13,136 nt of DNA from JBEHYA01 sp048498415. Its GTDB lineage: Bacteria; Pseudomonadota; Alphaproteobacteria; UBA9219; RGZA01. Below the pieces are notes generated by a model, which was not told where the DNA came from, did no database searches, and saw only the letters and a list, made by a program, of their open reading frames with translations. The position numbers and the translations under genes were made by a program. This document shows positions 1 to 6,969 of the stretch, piece after piece (position 1 is the first letter of the stretch; each line of letters begins with the position of its first letter). The stretch lies in contig JBEHYA010000057.1 in the NCBI GenBank assembly GCA_048498415.1, forward strand, positions 1 to 13,136, written 5' to 3'.

Positions 1-7
1 GGCCTAT

Positions 8-35
8 CGTGGATCCCCGCCTTCGCGGGGATGAC
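8..35. repeat. REP-like hairpin unit downstream of gmhA
   Basis: An 8-bp perfect stem, ATCCCCGC (13-20) and GCGGGGAT (25-32), closes a CTTC loop. The flanks CGTGG and GAC are also present at 7483-7510, where the 28 bases are identical. It lies 30 bp beyond the gmhA stop codon. At the other complete loci such units occur as inverted pairs, so a partner may lie just outside the left window edge. No T-tract follows in the direction of gmhA transcription within the window, so a classical intrinsic terminator cannot be claimed. Confidence 0.8.
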
Positions 36-64
36 GCCTTTGAGTGATGGATAGGTTTTAGCCA

Positions 65-640
65 TTACTCAAACAAAATATCGTCGATGATCTGGCAGAT
101 CATGTGGCCGGTGGCGATGTGCATTTCCTGAATGTGCGGCGTGTAGTCGGAGGGCACGCGGATGCACATGTCGCAGAGTTCCGCCATCTGCCCGCCCTTG
201 GCGCCCGTAAGCCCCACGGTTTTCACGCCGATGGATTTGGCTTTCAGGATGGCTTTGATGACGTTCTTGCTGTTGCCGCTGGTGGAGATAGCAAACAGGA
301 TATCGCCGGCTTTCGCCAAACCTTCCACCTGCCGCGCGAACACTTCATCGTAGCCGTAATCGTTGCCGATGGCCGTCAGCGTGGAGGAGTTGGTGGTAAG
401 CGCCGTGCCGGGCAGCGAGCGGCGTTCCTTCATAAAGCGGCCGATAAGCTCGGCCGCAATATGCTGGGAATCCGCGGCGGAACCGCCATTGCCGCAGAAG
501 AACAGGTGGCCGTTTTTTTGCAGACTGGCGGCGCAGTCCTTGGCCACGGTTTCAATGAGCGGGCTGAGCTTTTTCAGCTCTACGAAGTTGGTGGCCGATT
601 GCTGGAAGTAATCGGCGATCTTGGGTTGATGGCCGGTCAT
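65..640 (-). CDS. gmhA: Phosphoheptose isomerase GmhA
   Basis: Cytosolic isomerase converting D-sedoheptulose 7-phosphate to D-glycero-D-manno-heptose 7-phosphate, the first step of ADP-heptose synthesis for LPS inner core. The 191-aa product is full length for the family and is a single SIS domain. Visible landmarks are FCGNGGSAADSQHIAAE (res 48-64), TTNSSTLTAIGNDYGYDEVF, STSGNS, and the C-terminal IQEMHIATGH. H60, E64, Q171 and H179 line up with the zinc ligands H61/E65/Q172/H180 known in the E. coli enzyme. The ATG lies 2 nt after the stop of the upstream secreted-protein gene, which implies translational coupling; I see no good separate SD. It is the last gene of the DAHP synthase - secreted protein - gmhA run and ends near a hairpin repeat. 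No other heptose-pathway gene is in the window. Identification is firm. Confidence 0.96.
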   Translation of the reverse strand: MTGHQPKIADYFQQSATNFVELKKLSPLIETVAKDCAASLQKNGHLFFCGNGGSAADSQHIAAELIGRFMKERRSLPGTALTTNSSTLTAIGNDYGYDEVFARQVEGLAKAGDILFAISTSGNSKNVIKAILKAKSIGVKTVGLTGAKGGQMAELCDMCIRVPSDYTPHIQEMHIATGHMICQIIDDILFE

Positions 641-642
641 GA

Positions 643-1002
643 TCAGCGGCGCAGGTACATGGTGGAACGTTCACGCACCAGCGTATCTTGCGCGGCCTGC
701 ACCTGGCCCGCCAGCGACTGCATCACGATGCTGCCCGCCGCATCGGCATCCATTTTCGCTTCGCGCGTCAGGCAGTTCATATAGGCCTGCTGTTGCTGGC
801 TGTATTCGTTGTAGTTCACCACCACGCCGTTCATGCGGGATGCAGCCGTTTCACTGTTCACATGGGCCACGGAGGGCGGCATGGGCTGGGGGCAGTTGGT
901 GGATTGCCACACGCCCTGCCCGTTCGAGAACGTGATGGTGCCGGCAAGTGCGGGTGAAGCAAGGGCCATGAGCATGGCGGCGGCGAGAATGGTTTTTTTC
1001 AT
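643..1002 (-). CDS. Small secreted/periplasmic protein of unknown function
   Basis: 119 aa. It starts with a textbook Sec signal peptide: MKK, then a hydrophobic core, then ALA before Gly21, giving predicted cleavage after residue 20. The mature part is about 99 aa and polar, with two cysteines (in NCPQP and NCLTRE) that could form one disulfide. The C-terminal half is Gln/Ala-rich and probably helical (EYSQQQQAY, SLAGQVQAAQDTLVRERS). No lipobox and no catalytic motif is visible. The start is supported by a strong SD, AAGGAG, 6 nt upstream of the ATG. It sits 17 nt after the DAHP synthase stop and 2 nt before gmhA, so it is probably co-transcribed with both. That context hints at an envelope role, but this is inference only. 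I do not recognise the family. Confidence 0.85.
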   Translation of the reverse strand: MKKTILAAAMLMALASPALAGTITFSNGQGVWQSTNCPQPMPPSVAHVNSETAASRMNGVVVNYNEYSQQQQAYMNCLTREAKMDADAAGSIVMQSLAGQVQAAQDTLVRERSTMYLRR

Positions 1003-1008
1003 GTGGTT

Positions 1009-1014
1009 CTCCTT
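1009..1014 (-). promoter_or_regulatory. Strong ribosome binding site of the secreted-protein gene
   Basis: The minus strand reads AAGGAG, separated by 6 nt from the ATG at 1002. It is the clearest SD in this operon and fixes the start of the signal peptide. Confidence 0.8.
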
Positions 1015-1019
1015 TTCTG

Positions 1020-2402
1020 TTAACGGCGTTCACGTAACGGCTGGCGGGCGCTCACACGTTCCGCCTTTAAATATTCAGCCAGCATGAAGGCGAGATCCAC
1101 CGCCTGGCTGGCATTCAGACGCGGATCGCAATGGGTGTCGTAGTGTTCCGACAAATTGCTTTCGCTGATGGCCGCACTGCCACCTAAGCATTCCGTCACA
1201 TCGCGGCCGGTAAGCTCAAGATGCACGCCGCCCGCATGCACGCCTTCCGCGGCACAGATGCTGAAGAACGATTTGATCTCGCTCATGATCTTATCGAACG
1301 GCCGGGTTTTGATGCCCGCCGCCGTTTTGATGGTGTTGCCGTGCATGGGATCGGACGCCAGCACGACGTTGCGGCCTTCTTTTTTGATGGCGCGAAGAAG
1401 CGGCGGCAGCTTTTCCGCGACCTTATCGGCGCCCATGCGCATGATGAGCGTGAGACGGCCGGCTTCATTGGCGGGATCGAGGATGTTGATGAGCTTGAGC
1501 AGTTCCGACGCATCCATGCTGGGGCCGCATTTGAGGCCGAGCGGGTTGTGGACACCGCGCAGGAATTCCACATGCGCACCATCGACCTGCCGGGTGCGGT
1601 CACCGATCCACAATAAATGGGCCGACACATCGTACCAGTCGCCGGTGGTGCTATCGATGCGCGTCAGGGCTTGTTCATAGGGCAGCAGCAGCGCTTCGTG
1701 CGAGGTGAAAAAATCGGTCTCGCGGATCTGCGTGACGTTTTCCGACGTTAAGCCGCAGGCCGCCATGAATTGCAGGGTTTCATCCAGCCGGTTGGCAAGG
1801 TCGCGGTATTTTTCGCCGGACGGGCTTTTATCGAGAAAGTTAAGAGTCCACTGATGCACCTTGTGCAGATCGGCATAACCGCCCTGCGCGAAGGCGCGCA
1901 GCAAATTCAGCGTGGCGGCGGATTGATTGGAGGCGGCGGACAGGCGCTCGGGATCGGGCACCCGCGACTTTTCATCGAATTCGATGCCGTTGATGATATC
2001 GCCCTTATAGGATGGCAGCGATTTACCGTTGATGGTCTCGAGCGCGTCGCTGCGCGGCTTGGCGAACTGGCCCGCCATGCGCCCGACTTTCACGACTGGC
2101 GTCGCGCCGCCAAAGGTAAGGACGATGGCCATTTGCAGCAGCACGCGAAACGTATCGCGGATGTTGTTGGGATGGAATTCGGCAAAGCTTTCAGCGCAGT
2201 CGCCGCCCTGCAGTAAAAAGGCTTCGCCCTTGGCCACGCGCGCGAGGGCGGCTTTAAGGCGGCGCGCTTCACCCGCGAAGACCAGCGGCGGGTAGTTCTT
2301 GAGGCGTTCCACCACCGCGCCAACCCTGGCCTGGTCGGGGTATTCGGGCTGCTGGGCGGCCACGCGTTTTTTCCAGCTATCGGGGGTCCATGTCTCGGGC
2401 AT
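1020..2402 (-). CDS. aroG: Class II 3-deoxy-7-phosphoheptulonate (DAHP) synthase
   Basis: Condenses phosphoenolpyruvate with erythrose 4-phosphate to DAHP, the entry step of the shikimate pathway. It belongs to the class II (plant/Mycobacterium-like) family, not the E. coli AroF/G/H type. Landmarks from the ATG are FLLQGGDCAESFAEF (res ~62-76, with the metal-ligand Cys at C69), VGRMAGQFAKPRS, WIGDRTRQVDGAHVEFLRG, GLKCGPSM, DPMHGNT, GGVHLELTGRDVTECLGG and YDTHCDPRLNASQAVDLAF. The length of 460 aa is normal. I chose the ATG at 2402. A TTG three codons upstream (2411) also keeps the frame. Neither has a clear SD, and a TATATT hexamer (2415-2410) lies so close to the ATG that a leaderless transcript is conceivable. 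It heads the run leading to the secreted protein and gmhA. The repeat pair at 2461-2547 separates it from glmS. Confidence 0.95.
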   Translation of the reverse strand: MPETWTPDSWKKRVAAQQPEYPDQARVGAVVERLKNYPPLVFAGEARRLKAALARVAKGEAFLLQGGDCAESFAEFHPNNIRDTFRVLLQMAIVLTFGGATPVVKVGRMAGQFAKPRSDALETINGKSLPSYKGDIINGIEFDEKSRVPDPERLSAASNQSAATLNLLRAFAQGGYADLHKVHQWTLNFLDKSPSGEKYRDLANRLDETLQFMAACGLTSENVTQIRETDFFTSHEALLLPYEQALTRIDSTTGDWYDVSAHLLWIGDRTRQVDGAHVEFLRGVHNPLGLKCGPSMDASELLKLINILDPANEAGRLTLIMRMGADKVAEKLPPLLRAIKKEGRNVVLASDPMHGNTIKTAAGIKTRPFDKIMSEIKSFFSICAAEGVHAGGVHLELTGRDVTECLGGSAAISESNLSEHYDTHCDPRLNASQAVDLAFMLAEYLKAERVSARQPLRERR

Positions 2403-2460
2403 AGCCAGCAATATAAGGTAAAAAATGCCGTTGGCTATGGTGAAAATTAATTCGTCTTTG

Positions 2461-2547
2461 CAGGCATCCCCGCGCAGGCGGGGATCCAGTTTTTCTTGTT
2501 ATTTCTGCTTAAACCAAACTGGATTCCCGCTTTCGCGGGAATGCCTG
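2461..2547. repeat. Paired inverted REP-like hairpins between glmS and DAHP synthase
   Basis: Unit A has the stem ATCCCCGC (2466-2473), loop GCAG, then GCGGGGAT (2478-2485). Unit B has ATTCCCGC (2523-2530), loop TTTC, then GCGGGAAT (2535-2542). The units are inverted relative to each other. The outer arms CAGGCAT (2461-2467) and ATGCCTG (2541-2547) are complementary, as are the inner arms ATCCAGTTT (2484-2492) and AAACTGGAT (2516-2524). The C-G to T-A change in unit B is compensated in its own stem. Unit B ends 12 bp before the glmS stop codon. Unit A is followed on the plus strand by TTTTT, but no plus-strand gene reads into it. Confidence 0.85.
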
Positions 2548-2559
2548 ATGGCGGATGGA

Positions 2560-4386
2560 TTATTCGACCGTCACGCTCTTGGCGAGGTTACGGGGTTGGT
2601 CAACATCCGTGCCTTTGGCGATGGCGGTGTAATAGGCGAGCAGCTGGACGGGAATGCTGTAAACCAGCGGGGCGATGAACGGATGGATATCGGGCAGTGC
2701 CGCACTCCAGAACGGTTTGGCGGTAAGATGCGCAAGGCCCTTGGCATCGGAGAACGCGACCACCTTGCCGCCGCGCGCCAGAACTTCCTGCATGTTGGAA
2801 GTGGTTTTTTCATAGAGCGCATCGTGGGGCGCCAGCACAACTACGGGCATGTCTTCATCGATCAGCGCGATGGGGCCGTGTTTGAGTTCGCCAGCCGCGT
2901 AGCCTTCGGCGTGGATATAGGAAATTTCTTTTAATTTAAGCGCGCCTTCAAGCGCGATGGGGTAAATGGGGCCGCGGGCGAGATATAAAACGTCATGCGC
3001 TTCGGCCAGATGTTCGCCGAGTTCGCGGATGCTGTCCTGCTGGTGCAGCACGTGATTGATATGGCCGGGAACTTCGCGAAGCGCGGCCACCAGCTTTTTG
3101 GCTTCATCGGCTTTGATGGAACCACGTTTTTCCGCGCAATCAATGGCCAGCGCTGCGAGAACCGCCAGCTGCGTGGTGAAGGCTTTTGTGGACGCGACGC
3201 CAATTTCCGGGCCCGCGAGTGTGAGCAGCACGCTATCCACCGCACGCGCCATGGAGGAGCCCTGCACGTTGAGGATGCCCAGCACTTTCTGGCCGTGGCT
3301 TTTGGCGTAAGACAGCGCGGCGAGCGTATCCGCCGTTTCACCTGATTGGGAAATGACGATCATCGCGCCCTTGGGGTCAACCGGCGCGCCGCGGTAGCGG
3401 TATTCGGAGGCGATATCGACATCGACCGGCAGGCGCGCGATCTGTTCGAACCAGTATTTGGCGACCATGCCGGCGTAATAGGCGGTGCCGCAGCCGATGA
3501 TGGTCAGGCGGAAGATGTCTTTCCACTGAAACGGCAGCGTGGGCAGGCTGATGCTGCCGGTTGCACTATCCACCAGGCTGCCAAGCGTATCGCCGATCAC
3601 GCCGGGCTGCTCGAAAATTTCCTTGAGCATGAAGTGGCGGTAGCCGGCCTTGCCGATCATGGCACCCGACAGCGCGGTTTGCTGGATTTCGCGGCTCACC
3701 ACTTTATCGGTTGAGTCATGGATGGTGACGTTTGTGCGCGTAACTTCCACCCAATCGCCCTCTTCCAGATACGTGATGCGTTGAGTAAAGGGTGCGAGCG
3801 CGAGAGCATCAGAGCCCAGATACATCTCGCCGTCGCCATAGCCAACCGCCAGCGGGCTGCCACGGCGGGCGCCGATGAGCAGGTCATCATAGCCCGTAAA
3901 CAGAATGGCGAGTGCGAAGGCGCCCTGTAATTCTTTAAGCGCTTTGGCGGTGGCTTCCGCCGGCTTCATGCCGTCGCGCAAATTCACGCTGATTAAGTGA
4001 GCGATGGTCTCGGTATCGGTTTCGCTGGCAAAGACGCAGCCTTTTTTGATGAGGCGCTCGCGAAGCTCGCGGTAGTTTTCGATGATGCCGTTATGGACAA
4101 TCGCAACTTCCGCCGTGGCATGCGGATGGGCGTTGGCTTCGTTGGGTTTGCCATGCGTAGCCCAGCGGGTATGGCCAATGCCGATTAAACCCGGCAACGG
4201 GGTTTGGGTAAGCAGCGCGGCGAGCGCATCGATTTTGCCCTTGGCGCGGCGGCGATCCATTTTGCCACCCGCATCCAGCGTGGCGATGCCGGCGCTGTCA
4301 TAGCCGCGGTATTCCAGACGGCGCAGGCCATCAAGGATAAGGGGCGCCGCTTCGCGCTTACCAACTACGCCAACAATGCCGCACAT
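2560..4386 (-). CDS. glmS: Glutamine--fructose-6-phosphate aminotransferase (isomerizing) GlmS
   Basis: Makes glucosamine 6-phosphate from fructose 6-phosphate and glutamine, the committed step to UDP-GlcNAc. The 608-aa length matches the family. The N-terminal Ntn-type glutaminase domain (~1-230) begins MCGIVG, so Cys becomes the N-terminal nucleophile after Met removal. It also contains GIGHTRWATHG, HNGIIENY and SETDTETIAHLI. Two SIS domains follow: the first has GCGTAYYAG, SQSGETADTL and ASTKAFTTQL; the second has ARGPIYPIALEGALKLKE and GELKHGPIALI. The conserved C-terminus DVDQPRNLAKSVTVE is intact. The ATG lacks an evident SD. A consensus TATAAT on the minus strand lies at 4472-4467, about 80 bp upstream, but with no matching -35, so a promoter there is only a guess. 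There is no sign of a glmS ribozyme. glmU lies upstream in the same direction. Confidence 0.97.
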   Translation of the reverse strand: MCGIVGVVGKREAAPLILDGLRRLEYRGYDSAGIATLDAGGKMDRRRAKGKIDALAALLTQTPLPGLIGIGHTRWATHGKPNEANAHPHATAEVAIVHNGIIENYRELRERLIKKGCVFASETDTETIAHLISVNLRDGMKPAEATAKALKELQGAFALAILFTGYDDLLIGARRGSPLAVGYGDGEMYLGSDALALAPFTQRITYLEEGDWVEVTRTNVTIHDSTDKVVSREIQQTALSGAMIGKAGYRHFMLKEIFEQPGVIGDTLGSLVDSATGSISLPTLPFQWKDIFRLTIIGCGTAYYAGMVAKYWFEQIARLPVDVDIASEYRYRGAPVDPKGAMIVISQSGETADTLAALSYAKSHGQKVLGILNVQGSSMARAVDSVLLTLAGPEIGVASTKAFTTQLAVLAALAIDCAEKRGSIKADEAKKLVAALREVPGHINHVLHQQDSIRELGEHLAEAHDVLYLARGPIYPIALEGALKLKEISYIHAEGYAAGELKHGPIALIDEDMPVVVLAPHDALYEKTTSNMQEVLARGGKVVAFSDAKGLAHLTAKPFWSAALPDIHPFIAPLVYSIPVQLLAYYTAIAKGTDVDQPRNLAKSVTVE

Positions 4387-4485
4387 GATTTTTCAGGGAT
4401 GGTTAGAGAGAAAAGGAGTGTTAGGAATAGCAAAATTTAAAACAAGTAAAACAAACACTTGATAACATTATATTTCATTCATTCA

Positions 4486-4568
4486 CGTATGCCCCGTTGA
4501 AAAACGGGGCCCATCGAACAGCAATCAAAATGCGGATAAATGGGCCCCGGCCTTCGCCGGGGCATACG
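4486..4568. repeat. Paired inverted hairpins between glmU and glmS
   Basis: Unit A is GCCCCGTT (4491-4498), loop GAAA, AACGGGGC (4503-4510). Unit B is GCCCCGGC (4544-4551), loop CTTC, GCCGGGGC (4556-4563). The outer arms CGTATGCCCC (4486-4495) and GGGGCATACG (4559-4568) are perfectly complementary over 10 bp. The inner arms GGGGCCCA (4506-4513) and TGGGCCCC (4541-4548) also match. The architecture is that of the other loci, but the flanks and stems differ, so this is a separate subtype. It ends 4 bp before the glmU stop codon. Confidence 0.85.
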
Positions 4569-4572
4569 ACGA

Positions 4573-5895
4573 TTACTTGGCTTTTTTATCCCGGTAACGT
4601 TTGGCCCAGTCGGCTTTGTTGACCTGCTTTTCGCGGGCGATGGCCATGGCCTGGGCGGGAACGTCGTCGGTGATGATGCTGCCGGCCGCAATCAACGCTC
4701 CCTCGCCCACTTTAACCGGAGCGACGAGAACCGTATCGGAGCCGATGGAAACATCCGCACCGATTTCGGTGGCGTGCTTGTGCGTGCCGTCGTAATTCGC
4801 GGTGATGGTGCCGGCGCCGATGTTGGTGCGCGCGCCGACCTTGGCATCCCCCACATACGACAGATGATTGATCTTGGCGCCCGCCGCGACATCCGATTTT
4901 TTGACTTCAACGAAATTGCCGATATGGGCGCCCGCGCCGATTTTTGAATCCGGGCGCAGGCGCGCGAACGGGCCGATGCGGGCGCCTGCCCCCACCACCA
5001 CGCCTTCCAGATGCGAAAAGGGCAATATTTCTGCGCCTTCTTCAACTTTTACGCCGGGGCCGAAAACGACGTTGGGGCCCACAATCACATCGCGCGCGAG
5101 TTCGGTATCTGTGGAAAAATAAACGGTGGATGGGTCGCGCAGTGTGGCGCCCTTCTCCATGGCGGCGGCACGCAGGCGATCCTGCATCACGCGTTCGGCG
5201 GCGGCGAGTTCCGCGCGGCTGTTCACACCCATGACTTCATCCTCTTTGGCTACAATATGCCCGCATAGAATACCCTGCGCGTGGGCGAGCGCAATCGCGT
5301 CGGTCAGATAAAATTCGCCCTGCGCGTTGTGCGGCTGGATGCCGGAAAGCAGTTCCCACAACACGTCGCTGTTGAAGGCCATGAGGCCCGCGTTGCAGAG
5401 CGGGCTCGCACGTTCACTCGGGCTCGCATCCGCAAATTCAATGATGCGTTCCACCTGGCCTTCGGCGTTCACAAACACGCGGCCATATTGCGCGGGATCT
5501 GCGGGATTAAAGGCTAAAACGGTGACGGGCGCGGCGTGATTGGCAAGCGCGCGCAGCGTCTCCGAGCGGATCAGCGGCGTGTCGCCATAGGCGATCAGCA
5601 CGCGGCCTTTAAAATTTTTGAGCGCATCACGCGCGGCCAAAACGGCATGCGCGGTGCCGAGGCGTTTTTCCTGATACGCAATCGCATGGGGCGCGAGGCT
5701 GTCGGCGACACTTTTAGCATCGGGGCTGATGACGGCGACGATCTGCTGCGGCCCCAGGCTTTCGAGGGCGCGACGCACATGCGTGATCATGGGCAGGCCT
5801 GTCAGCAGGTGCATGACTTTGGGCATGGCCGAGCGCATCCGCGTGCCCTGCCCGGCGGCCAATATAATGCAAGCGAGTTTTTTCAGTTCCGTCAT
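4573..5895 (-). CDS. glmU: Bifunctional GlmU (GlcN-1-P acetyltransferase / GlcNAc-1-P uridylyltransferase)
   Basis: Catalyses the last two steps to UDP-GlcNAc: acetylation of GlcN-1-P, then UMP transfer from UTP. The 440-aa length is close to the 456 of E. coli. The N-terminal pyrophosphorylase domain (~1-230) shows LAAGQGTRM (12-20) with K26, QEKRLGTAHA (75-84) and YGDTPL (103-108), where D105 matches the E. coli metal-binding Asp. The C-terminal left-handed beta-helix (~255-420) has hexapeptide repeats, NFVEVKKS, NHLSYVGDA (H344 aligns with catalytic H363 of E. coli) and NIGAGTITANYDG. The ATG at 5895 is preceded closely by CAGGG, a weak SD. It leads into glmS, but with 186 bp and a hairpin pair between them, so co-transcription is possible but not shown. 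GlmM, the step linking GlmS to GlmU, is not in the window. Confidence 0.97.
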   Translation of the reverse strand: MTELKKLACIILAAGQGTRMRSAMPKVMHLLTGLPMITHVRRALESLGPQQIVAVISPDAKSVADSLAPHAIAYQEKRLGTAHAVLAARDALKNFKGRVLIAYGDTPLIRSETLRALANHAAPVTVLAFNPADPAQYGRVFVNAEGQVERIIEFADASPSERASPLCNAGLMAFNSDVLWELLSGIQPHNAQGEFYLTDAIALAHAQGILCGHIVAKEDEVMGVNSRAELAAAERVMQDRLRAAAMEKGATLRDPSTVYFSTDTELARDVIVGPNVVFGPGVKVEEGAEILPFSHLEGVVVGAGARIGPFARLRPDSKIGAGAHIGNFVEVKKSDVAAGAKINHLSYVGDAKVGARTNIGAGTITANYDGTHKHATEIGADVSIGSDTVLVAPVKVGEGALIAAGSIITDDVPAQAMAIAREKQVNKADWAKRYRDKKAK

Positions 5896-6005
5896 GAGCC
5901 CTGTTTTAATTGGTGTTGTACGCTTTACAAACCGATCATGTTTTCTTAGTGGTGGATAGATTTTGCGTTATGCAGACTGTTAAATTCTTGTTCATAGTCT
6001 GAGCC

Positions 6006-6025
6006 TAAATTAAACAATTAATTTA
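6006..6025. repeat. AT-only perfect inverted repeat upstream of the 6047 gene
   Basis: TAAATTAA (6006-6013) and TTAATTTA (6018-6025) are perfectly complementary around ACAA. It ends 21 bp before the ATG at 6047, in the 151-bp space between the divergent glmU and the membrane-protein gene. It could be an operator or part of a promoter. An RNA hairpin of A-U pairs alone would be weak. A poor promoter match (TTGTTC 5988-5993, 17 bp, TAAACA 6011-6016) would overlap it. Confidence 0.5.
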
Positions 6026-6046
6026 CTCTATTTCAGCAAATTGCAA

Positions 6047-6427
6047 ATGCAACCGCCGGATTTAGATGCACTGGATCAGCCGTTATTGAGCCGTCAGCAA
6101 AGAATCGCTGACCTGCTGAAAAGCGCGCTGCCCGAGGTTGAGGCCGGGCAAAGCCGTGATCGCAATTTGCGACGGCTGTTGATGCTGGGGATTGTGATCG
6201 TGTTTTTTGCCATCGGCTATGCCTATGGCCACATGCTGCGCCCGCTAAGCTATAGCGAGAAGATGATCGTGCAGACATTGATCGACCATGCGGCGCGGGT
6301 GCAGAAAAAAACGCCCGCAGAAGTTGCCAACCATTTACTGACGGCGCTCAACGCGCCCACGATCAAAGACATCAAGTCCGACCAGATGGGCGATGCGCTG
6401 TCGGTGCTGGGGCAGTATTACGATTAA
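6047..6427 (+). CDS. Single-pass membrane protein of unknown function
   Basis: 126 aa from the ATG at 6047. A TTG two codons earlier is also in frame, and neither has a clear SD. Residues 1-43 are charged and likely helical (SRQQRIADLLKSALPEVE), with DRNLRR just before the membrane. A hydrophobic segment at about 44-61 (LLMLGIVIVFFAIGYAYG) is the only transmembrane helix. The positive charges before it favour an N-in topology, leaving about 63 residues, SYSEKMIVQTLIDHAARVQ onward, on the outer side. That C-terminal part looks like a small helical domain (TPAEVANHLLTALN) and has no cysteine. I see no catalytic motif and do not recognise the family. It converges on the XRE regulator gene with a gap of only 7 nt and no terminator hairpin between them. 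Confidence 0.75.
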   Translation: MQPPDLDALDQPLLSRQQRIADLLKSALPEVEAGQSRDRNLRRLLMLGIVIVFFAIGYAYGHMLRPLSYSEKMIVQTLIDHAARVQKKTPAEVANHLLTALNAPTIKDIKSDQMGDALSVLGQYYD

Positions 6428-6434
6428 TATACGG

Positions 6435-6887
6435 TTAGCGCTGGTTGCGGCGCATGAGCTGGTCGTAATCGACCACATTGGCGGCGGCCTGATTTAATGC
6501 CTCCGGCCCGCGCTGGGTTTCGTCCTGCATCAATTCGTATAAAGCACCGACAATATTGGCTTTGTGTGCGGTATCGAGGTGCAGCTTTTTTTGCGCCAGA
6601 ACATTTTCAACAGCAACAAACACATCGCGCAGTAAGGCGGTATCAATTTCGGTATCGGGCGCCGGCGCGTTTTCTTCACCCGTGAGAAGCCATTGCACGT
6701 TGGTGCCAAGCGCCACCGCAAGCTCCGGTAAAAAACGCGGGCGGCGGACCTGGCCCTGCTCCAGCTGATCAATGGATTGCTGCTTCACGCCCGGCAATGC
6801 GCCGGCAAGCTCGCTCTGGCTCATGCCTTTTTTCTCGCGCAAGAATCGCACGCGCTCGCCAAGGGTGGTGGGTGAAGGTGACGACAT
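6435..6887 (-). CDS. XRE/Cro-CI family transcriptional regulator
   Basis: 150 aa. Residues ~9-70 form a typical helix-turn-helix of the XRE type: LGERVRFLREKKGMSQSELAGAL, then GVKQQSIDQLEQG with the recognition helix, then RPRFLPELAVALGTNVQWLLTGE. The WLLTGE ending is common in phage-repressor-like members. After a Pro/Asp linker (APAPDTEID), the remaining ~70 residues are helical (LLRDVFVAVENVLAQKKLHLDTA) and end in QLMRRNQR. They may dimerise or sense a ligand, but no LexA-type peptidase, metal site or enzyme domain is visible. The SD before the ATG is poor. A promoter and an overlapping palindrome lie upstream (6929-6969), which suggests negative autoregulation. No phage genes adjoin it, so it is more likely a chromosomal regulator. 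Its targets are unknown; the plus-strand gene at 7139 is a candidate. Confidence 0.88.
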   Translation of the reverse strand: MSSPSPTTLGERVRFLREKKGMSQSELAGALPGVKQQSIDQLEQGQVRRPRFLPELAVALGTNVQWLLTGEENAPAPDTEIDTALLRDVFVAVENVLAQKKLHLDTAHKANIVGALYELMQDETQRGPEALNQAAANVVDYDQLMRRNQR

Positions 6888-6928
6888 GAAAAAAGCCGAG
6901 CCGAAAACGGGGGTGATTTGCTGAATAG

Positions 6929-6956
6929 ACTATAAGGCCAGAAAAATTGATTACAA
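6929..6956 (-). promoter_or_regulatory. Predicted promoter of the XRE regulator gene
   Basis: The minus strand carries a -35 TTGTAA (6956-6951), a 16-bp spacer and a -10 TATAGT (6934-6929), about 40 bp upstream of the ATG at 6887. The -10 matches consensus at 5 of 6 positions and the -35 at 4 of 6. The -35 is inside the palindrome described separately. Confidence 0.5.
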
Positions 6957-6969
6957 CAAATATTTGTTG
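6954..6969. promoter_or_regulatory. Perfect 16-bp palindrome, likely operator of the XRE regulator
   Basis: CAACAAATATTTGTTG is perfectly self-complementary and overlaps the predicted -35 of the regulator gene. XRE repressors typically bind such dyads as dimers and repress their own promoter. Related half-sites follow: TTTGTTA (6974-6980), and AACAA (7018-7022) facing TTGTT (7029-7033) with a 6-bp spacer instead of 4. The repeated motif suggests several binding sites between the regulator and the 7139 gene. Binding by this particular protein is inferred from position. Confidence 0.6.

Noticed and set aside
104..784. Long open frame (226 codons) on the plus strand opposite gmhA
   Set aside because: It lies antisense to gmhA, whose zinc ligands and SIS motifs are all intact, and its His/Gly/Arg-rich product resembles no family. 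It is a shadow of codon bias in a GC-rich gene.
4387..4485. glmS ribozyme or riboswitch in the glmS leader
   Set aside because: That element belongs to Gram-positive lineages; I see no matching core, and the leader is short, AT-rich and without stable stems apart from the repeat pair.
6435..6887. XRE gene plus small neighbour as a toxin-antitoxin or prophage remnant
   Set aside because: The adjacent genes are convergent or divergent rather than co-operonic, no toxin fold or phage gene is recognisable, and the regulator lacks RecA-type peptidase features.
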